Part shown: positions 49,038 to 59,021 of the stretch, piece by piece
Layout: each line of letters begins with the position of its first letter
Position numbering within the stretch: position 1 is the first letter of the stretch
Assembly: GCA_018902385.1 (NCBI GenBank)
Contig: JABSSW010000008.1
Coordinates: 1 to 64,000 of the forward strand
Reading direction: 5' to 3'
Length of the DNA stretch: 64,000 bases
Source of the DNA: Physcia stellaris
Taxonomy: Eukaryota > Ascomycota > Lecanoromycetes > Caliciales > Physciaceae
Made by a program: the position numbers and the translations under genes
The notes under the pieces: generated by a model
What the model was told of the DNA's origin: nothing
Seen by the model: the letters and a program-made list of their open reading frames with translations, nothing else
The model's database searches: none

Positions 49038-51025
49038 TTTGACGTTGATTGCGTGCCGAACTCAGTAGCACAGCGTTGATGAGAGTTTGTTTGGTACGTT
49101 TGGAAGGAGGAGACGTTGAGGGAGGTTGTAGGTTGGAAGATCGAAGGTGGAGCTGATGAAATAGGGAGATACACTAGCTTGTGCTCAGATGTGTCAGTGA
49201 TATGACCACTGAAGTGAAGTGATGCGTTGACAGCAAGGCTGAGAGTAATAGAGGTGAAGTGACCGCAAGAGGTGTTGAGAATCAGCCGGACATTGTTTCC
49301 GGCCTTATTGAGGTGTTCAAAGAAAGGGTAGGCAAACACAACAATGAAAGGTTGCAGTCAGTGTAAGATGGATGAAGATGACAATGTTGGGCGGGAGGGA
49401 GTGAAGCAGACCTACCTGGGCTTGTGCACTCAGCTTACGGAATCGGTCAAACGATCAAAGAATGACCGCCTTGTTTTTGCCAAGTAAAGCGACCGCTACT
49501 TGTGGTTTGCCGATGACTGAGGATCGTGGGACGGTGTTTGTCTTGTTGCAGACCGGCAAGACTTGACCTGATGGCCTACGTGAGTAGGACCAAATGGAGT
49601 AGAAGTGGATTCTGGGAGGAGAAGGTGTTCGGTATCGGTGTGTGGTGATGAAGTGGGCAACGACTCCGAGCTTGGTACGCCGTACGAGGACTGGCTAACG
49701 TCCTTCTGTATTCTATTCCGCGCTAATCCCGAAACAGCACGTGGCTTCTGGGCCTGATGTGAAGGTGAAAAGCCCCTCATCTATCTCGGTACCGTCGAAA
49801 TAATGCCGCAATTTCCTTCCATCTATTTTGGTAAAGAAGTCATAGCTCCATTAAGTGCAGGAATGAAAGGCATTCACCTCCTATTTATTGATCATATATC
49901 CAGCTACCTATCCACGGTATTCGTTCCTATCTTTGACTGACTTTATAGAGAGTACTCAACGTAATTCAATCGAAGCCTACCTACCTACCATCGGCATCCC
50001 CATCAAGCATCTCTATCCAGATCGTCCCCCGCCATAAGATCCCTAACCCTTCAATCCCCCACTCCCCACCTCTCACAAAGAGCAAAAACCCACATACGGC
50101 GGTACCTTAATCAAGCAATCAATCTACTCCAAATTGTGCCTCACACCCGCCCCCTCCCTCTCCCATCACCCATCCTCCCAAATCCGTACACTCGTACGAC
50201 CCAAGCGAAAAAAGAAGGCGTCCCGGTGATCCCTAGCTCCGCAGTTCGTGGAAGGCGGCTGTTGGTTCATAACGCTTGCCCTTTCCTCCCGCCGCAGCGC
50301 ATCATGCACCGCTGGCGTGCACCGCGCTGATTCGCCTATCGCTTGTAGCACCACATATGCGAGAACGGTGGCCACTTCTTGGGGAACTTTAATCTCCTTT
50401 TTTCTCCTCTTTTCGCACTGCACTCCTACCTAGCTGTTCCAAAGGAGGTTTAGTAATTTGATAGCTAAGGCTGGAGTAGATGAGGTCAGTAATTATCGTA
50501 CCATTGAGCCGCTTCCGAGATGACCATCTATGGCGGTGATGAGATGTCTGTGCTGGGACGAAATTTCGCGTAGATTGAGATTGGCTTACTAAGTCCGTTG
50601 GAGAATGGCGATCGCAACAGGCAAAGGGCACATACAGTACATGATCGATTACGTGGTATCTAATCTATGTAGCGTACCAATTGAAGATCCGAAGCTCTTG
50701 CAGATCGAACTTTTACCTCTGGGTCATTCTGCTAATAATGTGCAAGCATGAAGCTCACTTGAACAACTTTCGACTGCTGAGAGAGTGAAGCAGATTCTTC
50801 AAGTACCTGCACCATCATGACCATGTGAGTTATATGAGCAACAGAGCGTATATTCAGTGCTGTGGGGGGGAAAGCCTCATAAAGGCCCTGTAATGTAATC
50901 GATGTTTAATAACTGTTCACCAGTGTCAGCAGAACCATGATTTCAAAGTGTGGCCATCATACCATGAAAGCGCTTCACCAGTCATTCACTTTACCCCTTA
51001 CTGTTCCGTTCACTTCTGCCCATCT
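49038..51025. other. Intergenic region: likely long CK1 leader and promoter, 3' flank of the next gene
   Basis: About 2 kb hold no supported gene. Minus-strand open stretches at 49034-49339 and 49496-49780 precede CK1 and may be upstream reading frames or chance. A CCCTAACCCT element (50041-50050) resembles a telobox, about 1 kb upstream of the CK1 start. C-rich tracts lie at 50040-50165. Nothing else is recognised. Confidence 0.55.
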
Positions 51026-53308
51026 TCAGCGAAGTCGACGAGCCATGATCTCACGTCCACCACGTCTATCCAGCTCCTCAAATACCGTGTACCTCCCTTC
51101 ATGGTAAGTAGGCCGATACCGAGGATCCCGTCCGACCCTTGACGGCGGTGAGCCCCAATCCCCAAAGTAGCTGTTATTTCCTCCAGGACTCTTGTCGATG
51201 CACCACTCGGGCACACGGGCGAAGCGGCCAAAATAATCGTCATTGCCTGATCCGTCGACGTAGCTTTGGAGGTTAATCAAAGATGCCTATTACTTTGACG
51301 TCAGCGTCTGCGATTTGGTTAGATCCAGGGACCAGAGCATCCGCCTACCTTGAGAAGATGAGTCATACCCTCACTATCCACAGATGATCCAACGGTGCTT
51401 GCTTTCTTCGAGGAGCGCTCGGACCCGATAGCTGCGAACGACGATCCAGTGCGGCCACTTGGAGGGCTGGACAAAGACTCCATGGAGTCGGCTTTACTGC
51501 GGCGAGTCGGCGTGGTGGTAGGCTGGCACTGAGCTTCGTTGATCTGATCCATGTGAATACGAGAGAGACCCTGCGCACGGTTGTCCGTCGTCCACCAACG
51601 CTGGAGCTCGTCAATGGGACGTCCATTAGACTTAGACTGTTGTGCTAGTGAATAAATGTATTCATTGCCTTGAGCGAGCCCAGGTGGAAAGGAAGGAGGT
51701 TGACGCCAGTCAGGGTCATTGTAGCGTGGATTATAAATATCCACCGGACGGTCCTTCCAAGGCAACGGATCGCTGTTGGAATTAGCAGTCCCATCAAGGG
51801 AAGATGTCGAGCTACGAAGAGCTCTAGGATCGTACCTAGTCTTCAGACTCTCCTTGTCAATCTCGTACTGCCCCATGTTCTGCTGATTTGAGCCTCGAGA
51901 CTGGGTACCAGTCTGGCGGGTTACGGGGTCGTAGAGCACGGTGCGGGTTGAGGTAGGGAGATTGCCTTGAGCTTCGGAGACCTTGACCATCTCTTCTAGG
52001 TTCTGCAGCAGCATCTCTTTCTTGCTCGTGGTCGAGAAGCTAGTGTAAGGCTTCGGGTCTCTCTGATACGCATTGACGCTTGTGTTTTTGTTGCTTTGCT
52101 TGGGGACAGCTGGAGCAGTAGCAGATTTGGCATCGGTGTGCCGCTTGACGTGACCAGAAGGTGACGGAGCATTCATTGAAGGCTGAGTTGACTTTGGGAA
52201 ACGAAAAGTAAAGTCCATAGTGCCCTTGACTGTAGGCAATGACTGCTTTTGTCCTGGAAGTGCACTTTGTTGCCCCGAGGGCATCAATTGCTGCTGCTGC
52301 TGTGGACCATGGGATGGGTTCGAGGGCACTCGGTAGCTTTGTGCTGGACCGCCAGTGGACTGTCCTGAAGGTTGTCTGTTCGCCTGAGCAGTGCGCATAG
52401 CCAACTGATTGACAGTCTCCGTGAATGGATCCTCATTATGAATGTACTTTCCTTGGGAGGTTGAAGCAGCCAACGTGGGTGGCTTTGAGCTCGTACCTGA
52501 GGGTCCCACATTCGGGTTGCGTGAATACATATTCGACGGAATGTTCTCGTTCGACTGATTCAGCGCACCGGATGGGTTCTTGGTAGACATGCCAAAAGGC
52601 TTAAATGAGGGAGCATCTGGATCCCACTGGATCGAATCAAACAGAGCATGAACACTTGGAGGGAATGATGTCTGGATGGAGGTGAGGCGTTTTTCGTATT
52701 CAGGCATCGGCATTGGGGAAGTTCCGATGGGATCCACTGAGGGGGCTCGCTTATCTTCATTCTCAGTGCTACGATTACTTTGCCTCCTCATAGCGCCAAG
52801 CAGTGGTCCTTGTTCGAGTTTCGCGTGTTGGTTGATTGCTTTCTTGGACAATGGGATTTGCGAGGTGTTTTCGTCGTCAGAAGAATCAGGTATGTCTTCA
52901 AGGTTCAATGTCTTCCAGCCGCGAGTGCGGGAACCCCTATCAGTCTAAGATTAGCTTTTTCAATCTCTGCCATTAAATTAATGCAATTGAATGCATGTGC
53001 TTTCCTGTCTAATGGTAACAGCGAAGTGTACCTCGTGTAGACCATAGACGGGGAAGACGAGATTAGAACGCGTACCCACGACGAGATTTCACGAATTTCA
53101 GCGCACCAAGCGACAACGGCTCAATATCGGGAACCTCGTTACGACCCTCAGCTTCTTGCGCCTTTTGCTTGTTGGCTCGAGCAGCATTGAGCTCAGCTTG
53201 TCGAGCTGCGGCAGCGAATGTTGTTCCTGATGTCAAATTGGCCAGGCTAGCTGGCGCAGCAGAGGACATACCACCGCCTCTACCCGTACGGGGTTGGTAT
53301 CCAGCCAT
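51026..53308 (-). CDS. Conserved-looking disordered hypothetical protein
   Basis: Exons (minus): 53308-53076, 52936-51349 and 51286-51026 join in frame (donors GTACGC and GTAGGC, acceptors ending ATAG, a GCTGAC branch site), giving 693 residues. The start is the first Met after an in-frame upstream region without support (MAGYQPRTGRGGG). Features seen are an N-terminal Ala-rich amphipathic stretch, an acidic IPDSSDDE motif, long Ser/Pro/Gln/Asn-rich disorder including a Gln run (about 52285-52300), a short helical segment ending in MVKVSEAQGNLP, a segment with YDPRALRSS and DPLPWKDRPVDIYNPRYNDPDW, and a charged C-terminus ending MARRLR. The aromatic, Pro-rich islands in otherwise disordered sequence suggest short binding motifs. 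I do not recognise the family. It lies between CK1 and the glycine-rich gene, on the same strand. Confidence 0.75.
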
Positions 53309-54685
53309 CTCTCCTTTCCGGACTTGCTGAGATAAAGAGGGTCTCCGGAAGACTGTCTCAGGGGACCCTTTATTGCTCGGAGGATCTCCTTGATAAGGAT
53401 GGTCGACCACCTTGATGTGTGAAAAGGGGATCATGGATGGTGTTCCAGAGGTCTGAGTCGCAAAGCAGGTTCTTGTCGTGAGCGATCGAATGTTTAGCTG
53501 TGGTGTCCCAGATCTTGTGGTGCTCTCGTCCTGCAATATAGAGAAAGGTGTAAGCTTCAACACCAGCAGAATAGCTTGAAATTTTACCCCTTTTCTGGTT
53601 GAGCCGATCGGTCCTCGCCTCTGCACTTGCGAATGCCAGGCTTGCTGAGGTGTCAATTAACTCGCTATTTGTGAATTGTTGATCTGTTTTTGCATCAAGG
53701 GAAAGGGGTATGGCGGCGTTGTCCTGGAGCTACATGCCTTGCAACGCGTTTACATATAGGAGCCGAAATTTAGCCTACCTACGCTCCTTCTTGCGGACAA
53801 GAGCGGGGGTACTGTGTTGTTTCAATCAGGGGACACTCTCGAACAACTGATCGCTTCAACGGTCAACAGCACTCTTCTACGAAGTCTATTACCAGGGAAA
53901 CACAAACAGCACATATTCTTTGCCATTTACAAAGAAAGCAGCGTCTTCTTTTCTTGCCACAACAGCTCATACGAGAGTAGCTCCTTCTATCAAACTCAAT
54001 AAGACAGCAGGGGGGCGCAGATACAAAGAAGATTGCATGAGAAAGACATGCTCGATACCCGCCAATCCCATTGTCCACGATCCACAGTATGCATATTGAT
54101 GCGTGTAGTCTTTGCTGGCATGTAAAAGTGTCGACGTGTAGTTGCTGGGTCATGAATATTCACAAAGCCTTGCCATCACCAAGCCTGCTGTTACTGTTTG
54201 CCCCTATGCTTTGTCCTGCAGCTTGCCATTTTGTCGGAGAAATAACCTTTGACCGTGATGATGTTACGGGCGAGCTATTGCGTAGCATGTTCTCCGTACA
54301 GAGTGTAACTACGTTCCAATAATGGAGAGATCGAAAGGATTGACTCTGAATTTGACGTCCACCCCAAGCACGAAAAGCTAAACTACTTTAGGGTTTTGTC
54401 AAATTGCCCATCAAAATTCGGTAGGCCCGAGCCGTGAACCCGTCCGCACATCCCAGATCTCAACCTGTCCTTGTACTCCAGTTGAAGCAACTTACTGATG
54501 TATGTATCAGAAGCATCTCTACTCATGGCTGTGCACAGGCAAATTATGAGTTGATCATGCATTCGTTGATAAGGATATCTCCAATTTTCTATGTACAGCA
54601 AGCACGGTTAACCATGCGTGAGCGACTCCGTACCACACCACTATCTCTCTTCCCCGTAGTCATAACCTATTCCAGGTGTACCGAT
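53309..54685. other. Intergenic region, no gene recognised
   Basis: The region holds the promoter of the disordered-protein gene on the left and the 3' flank of the glycine-rich gene on the right. The upstream in-frame extension at 53309-53656 lacks support as coding. A TTTAGGGTTTT element (54388-54397) matches the telobox core. Short open stretches at 53814-54002 and 54434-54823 show no domain. Confidence 0.6.
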
Positions 54686-55711
54686 CTAGACATTGGGGTC
54701 GAGCTTGTTGGCAGTCTCAGTGTGGTGAGCACCGCCATGAACAATGTCTTCTACGGCACCCTCCGCACGACGAAGACCACCCTGACCGCTGGAACCATAT
54801 TCGCCGGATCCACCCAGACCTGAGCGGTCGGAACGGTCGTTGTCGTAGCCAGAACCTGAGCCCAAACCAGTGCCAGTGGAGCGGTCATTGTCATAGCCTG
54901 AGCCTGAGCTCAAGCCAGTGCCAGTGGAGCGGTCATTGTCGTAGCCTGAGCCCGAGCTCAAACCAGTACCAGTGGAACGATCGTTGTCGTAACCAGACCC
55001 CGATCCAAGCCCTGAGCCGATGCCAGACCCAGTGGATCGATCATTACCGTACCCAGACCCTACTCCACCGGTAGTGCTATCATCATAACCTGATCCAGTG
55101 CCACTACGGCCAGTGCCACGAGTGTTGTCATCGTAACCAGAGGAGCCAAGTCCTGAGCCCACACCACGTCCAGAGCTGCTGGTATTGTCATCATAGCCGG
55201 ATGATCCTACACCACGACCAGATGCTCCAGTGGTGTCGTCGTAACCAGAGCCGGTGCCGGTACGGCCAGAGCTCCCAGTGGTATCATCGTAGCCCGATGA
55301 ACCGTGCTTTGAGCCAAGGCCGTGGCCAGTGCTTCCAGTGGTATCATCATAGCTAGAGCCAGAGCCCAAGCCAGTGCGGCCAGAGCTGCCAGTGGTGTCG
55401 TCGTAGTTGGATGAGCCAAGGCCGGTGCGGCCGCTAGAGGTATTGTCATCGTAGCCAGAGCTGCCGTAACCGCCGCCAGTGGTGCCAGTGCGTCCAGTAA
55501 GGTCGGATTCGTTGTTATTGTAGCCCGCGCTGCTATCGCCGCGGATGCCACGCTCAGAGCCAGTACCATAATCTACATTCTTACTTTAGCCAAATACAGG
55601 GTTCAGAAAGACGGTGAACTCACCGCTGCCACCCTGATTGGCAGCTCTAGCCTCCGGGGTATTCTTCTCACCCGAGAGGGCATCCTTGACCTTGTTAAGC
55701 ATTCCAGACAT
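54686..55711 (-). CDS. Glycine/serine/aspartate-rich repeat protein, hydrophilin (stress-protein) like
   Basis: Exons (minus): 55711-55624 and 55572-54686 (donor GTGAGT), giving 324 residues. The N-terminus MSGMLNKVKDALSGEKN forms a short amphipathic helix. It is followed by about 270 residues of tandem Gly-Ser-Tyr-Asp-Asp repeats with Arg-Thr-Gly spacers, including four near-identical 16-residue units (GSGYDNDRSTGTGLSS). It ends in a non-repeat tail RRAEGAVEDIVHGGAHHTE. Very high Gly, full hydrophilicity and no signal peptide fit the hydrophilin/DDR48-like class, whose members protect proteins and membranes in drought, heat or DNA damage. The exact role is not known. The 16-residue units repeat at 48 bp with very few differences in DNA (54830-54990), a sign of recent expansion. 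Repeat number is likely to vary between strains. A cell-wall glycine-rich protein is less likely without a signal peptide. Confidence 0.85.
54810..55000 (-). repeat. 48-bp tandem coding repeats, about four units
   Basis: GCGGTCATTG recurs at 54881 and 54929 (48 bp apart), with flanking units before and after. The units encode 16 residues each and differ at few positions, so they are younger than the rest of the repeat region. Confidence 0.85.
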
Positions 55712-56435
55712 GATTGTGGATTGGGGGGTTTAGTGATAGTAGTGTAAGGTGATAATAGTGAGTTTTGACTTCTGATCAAGAAGGAATTGGTCAATTGATG
55801 ATTGTGGAGTTGGAATGCTGTGGGAAAATGTGGTGGGGAGGGAGAGAGAAGAGGGGAGGTCGAAGGTTCTTAAGTAGTACGGAGTACTGGCTATGGTGTA
55901 ATTGGTACTAGGTATGAGCTGCAACTTCCCTGTGAATTGACCAAAACTTGGCAGGAGGTGTGTTGATTCCATTCAGGTACGATGAGTTGCAGCTACCCTG
56001 GCGGCATTTGTGGAGCACACTGACGTACCACCTACCCCTCATGCCCCTCTAATTGACCTCCGAACGTGGGGAATATCACTAGACCCTGAAGAGACAACTC
56101 AGCCACAACGCCACACTCGTAAACGCCGATCATTGAGTGAATCAAGGCCAGGAGGAGAAAACAAGCAGGAGAATGTTCTCATATCGATTCTACTTACTCA
56201 ACTCGGAATGATCAACCTGTTCCGACCAAAATACAATAAATGAGCCTTCCGACAATCCTGTGCTCAGCCCGTATATGGCCTAACAAACCCTGCTTTTGAT
56301 GAAGCCGTATTGCAGCATGGCTAAATATACTTGTTCCCAAACAAGGTCAACGATATATGAGCCCCTTCAGCATACTCTCCAATCATGCTGAATCTGAAGT
56401 CCACAACCTGATTCGTCAGACGTCAACACACAAGC
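55712..56435. other. Intergenic region between the glycine-rich gene and the aquaporin
   Basis: About 720 bp contain the promoter of the glycine-rich gene and the 3' flank of the aquaporin. The plus-strand open stretch at 56010-56243 has no Met start and no domain. Nothing else is recognised. Confidence 0.65.
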
Positions 56436-57855
56436 TCAGACAAGTGTGTCATTAGTCATGTTAGTCTGCTTCGTGGTTGCACCGAAATCGTGGGCTGAGG
56501 GGGCCTTTGCCTCGCTGCCAGTATTCTCTGCACTTCCTTGGCGGAGTGACTCAAGATCATCGGAATCTTGGCCGGGGTTTGCCGTCTCGTATTCAAGGAT
56601 CTTGATGAACTTGTAGAAGCCAGTCGCGAGCAGCGCTCCTAGTATTGGACCGACCCAGTAGATCTGACAACGAGTCAGCTGGCGATCTTCTGCATCAGAC
56701 ACGCTTTCTAACCCAGTGGTATTTGTAGAACGAATATAGAATGACACAAGGGCCTAGTGCGCGTGCAGGATTAACGGAACCACCAGTATGATAGACACCT
56801 CGAACTCAGTCTTAGCGAAGCCCAGCGACCATGAGGCAGTGGCATACCGGTAAGTTCGGCAATAAAGAGCGACAGCCCTATCCCCACTGGCGCGATGAAG
56901 GTAGCTTTATGCTTCTCTGCAGCAAGCATGAAGATTGTGAAGACAAGTTGGGCGGTGAGAAACATCTCTATGAAGAGTCCTTGGGCTGTTGAAGTTCCAC
57001 CGCCTAGCTCGGTCCGGATGACGAGTGGTCCAGGGAACAAAGCGCTGACAACGCCAGCTATGGATAAACTGGAGGTCAGCATTCTCAACTCGAGTAAGCA
57101 TTGGTAAGAAGTCTATTGCATGTAATCGATTCCTTGGCGTTGTCTATTGAGACTATAGACAGCGGAGGAGGAACGAAGAATGTCTGTTGAACCTACCTGC
57201 TGCGATCGCACCAACCAATTGCGAGATCACGATGAGAACACCACGAATCCAAGTGATAGCTCCGATTAGGCACATACCAAGTGCAACCCTATGAGAAGAT
57301 TAGCGAGCTCAATTCTTGGCATCCATAGCATAGAAACCGACGCCGGATTGAATAGACCACCTGAGATACGGAAGAAAACCTATTGTCGATAGAATCAGCA
57401 CGTCGATGGCCCGGTTCTCATAGGACCTTTGACCTACCCAAGCATTGACAGCAAGGGAGAAGCCAAAGCACAAGCTGATGTAAAGCAATTGGGCAGGATT
57501 GGGGCCTTGGCCGACTGTCGTGACTGGAGCCCGACCCTGTGTCTGTGTCTCGGTGTTGGTAGTCTTTGCGACCTGACTATTCGTGGTTCCGGTGTCAGCA
57601 AGCCCATCCTCTGGCAAGTGATGAGCAACGAGATAGGTTTCTTGAGCCAATCACTCCCGCGAGTCTTTTTGAGCTCATTTGGAAGGCTAGGTGGAGAAGG
57701 AAAGACCGAAAAAACACGTACGTTCCAGAAAAGGCAAAGAATAGGAAAAGAAAAGTTCCTGTAAACTCCCCGCTCATGGCAACTATGTGATTACGGACGC
57801 CTTGGGAAAGACTACCCAAGAAGGGCAACCGATTGGAACCTACAGAGCCTGCCAT
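56436..57855 (-). CDS. Aquaporin (MIP family water channel), seven exons
   Basis: Exons (minus): 57855-57722, 57576-57438, 57379-57342, 57288-57197, 57057-56848, 56798-56713 and 56663-56436. All phases agree and the product is 308 residues. The two half-helix motifs are intact: SGGLFNPAV (Asn102-Pro103-Ala104), encoded by the 38-bp third exon and the next, and [12 protein letters not shown] (Asn214-Pro215-Ala216-Arg217). Hydrophobic segments give the usual six membrane helices, and the C-terminal tail is long, acidic and Ser/Thr-rich. Arg217 after the second NPA is the selectivity-filter arginine. The first half lacks the usual His before Phe-Asn-Pro-Ala (Leu here). This is an orthodox-type fungal aquaporin moving water, perhaps also H2O2, across the plasma membrane. 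Glycerol transport cannot be excluded. Its promoter is shared with the divergent RING gene (about 1.2 kb). Confidence 0.93.
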
Positions 57856-59021
57856 TACTCGATGGAGGCGTAGTCCTGACCGTTAAGATACTCTTTGATT
57901 GCGCTGGTGATTTCCAGTGGCGGTTGCTGCCGACTTGCACGATCTGAGATTTGCTGGGAGGAAAAGGTTGACGTAGCGAAATTATGGACGATAAAGGAAA
58001 GTGCACTCATGGCTCTCTTCACCCACGTCAGAGAACAAATGACGACTCTACGACGTATGAAAATGTGTAACAGAGGGATTATTTGGTAGGTGGATAATTC
58101 AGCACAAAGGTGACTACTGCAACTTTCCATGTGTAATACGTGATACTCATATCTTTTCGCTGAGGACGAAAGTGGAAGACTCCCCTACTTCATCTTTATC
58201 GATGCTTCACTGGTTCAACTGATTAGGACAGCATTAGACTAGTTGTGAAACCAGGAGACGACTACGCTTTCAAGTGGGATTCGTGGATCCCAAATCATGC
58301 AAGAAGATTCTTGCGCCGTCCACATGTACTACTATTTCGACATTTCTGTGTCATGGGTTGAAGCTCAGTAGGAAAAGGCTCATAAGCTTGAGACGAACCA
58401 ATCTCATCTTGTTTGAGTAGCTGCCAACGGTAAAAGAGCCTCTTCGACCTCACGATAGATGTGCCATATGTACCCATCGAATCGAACTCAATCACGACTA
58501 TAACTGTAAGGCAAGGAAGGAACCGAAGATTGTGATCAAACAGTGCCGGTCTCCTGTGGTAATAAAACGCCTCAGGACTGGTGGTTCCAGTGATCGAACT
58601 GGGATTTCAGCACAGGAGGGGCTCGTCTGTGGCGACCAAAATGTAAAGCTTACTATACTGTGTAGCTTGTCTTCGATGTTTAACAGCGAAGATGGATCAA
58701 GGTAGTACATAGAGATGCCCAGTATCTAAAATCACTCACAAAATATGTGGGGTGTGTAGATTAGTACGCTAGCTAAGCGCTTTGCCGCGGCACGATTGGA
58801 TCATGGACATGGAAACGAATGATCATCCACCGCCCATGTCCGAAGCTCACACTCGCCACACTCGCCATTCCTACCTTTCCTTGTTCAATGTTGCCTCCTG
58901 TTGTCGTACACAACGTTGCTCACAATCATGAGCGGAACTCTTGTATTCGCTAGCTCCTAGCCGAGACCAAAATTCCTACGAGGCTGCTTGGTTCACCTTA
59001 TTCTTACATCCTCCTACTATC
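57856..59021. other. Shared divergent promoter between aquaporin and RING gene
   Basis: About 1.17 kb hold no gene that I can support. The region is pyrimidine-rich before the RING start (58840-58900, repeated CTCGCCA). A T-loop-like string near 58590 does not form a tRNA. Common regulation of the two genes is possible but unproven. Confidence 0.6.

Noticed and set aside
53309-53656. N-terminal extension of the disordered hypothetical protein
   Set aside because: The frame is open, but composition changes and the Met at 53308 begins a more regular sequence, so the extension is treated as leader.
56010-56243. Small plus-strand gene between the glycine-rich gene and the aquaporin
   Set aside because: No Met start at the opening, no domain, and it lies in a likely promoter and 3' flank.
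58560-58640. tRNA gene on the minus strand (T-loop-like TTCGATC)
   Set aside because: No proper T-stem, D-arm or acceptor pairing could be formed.
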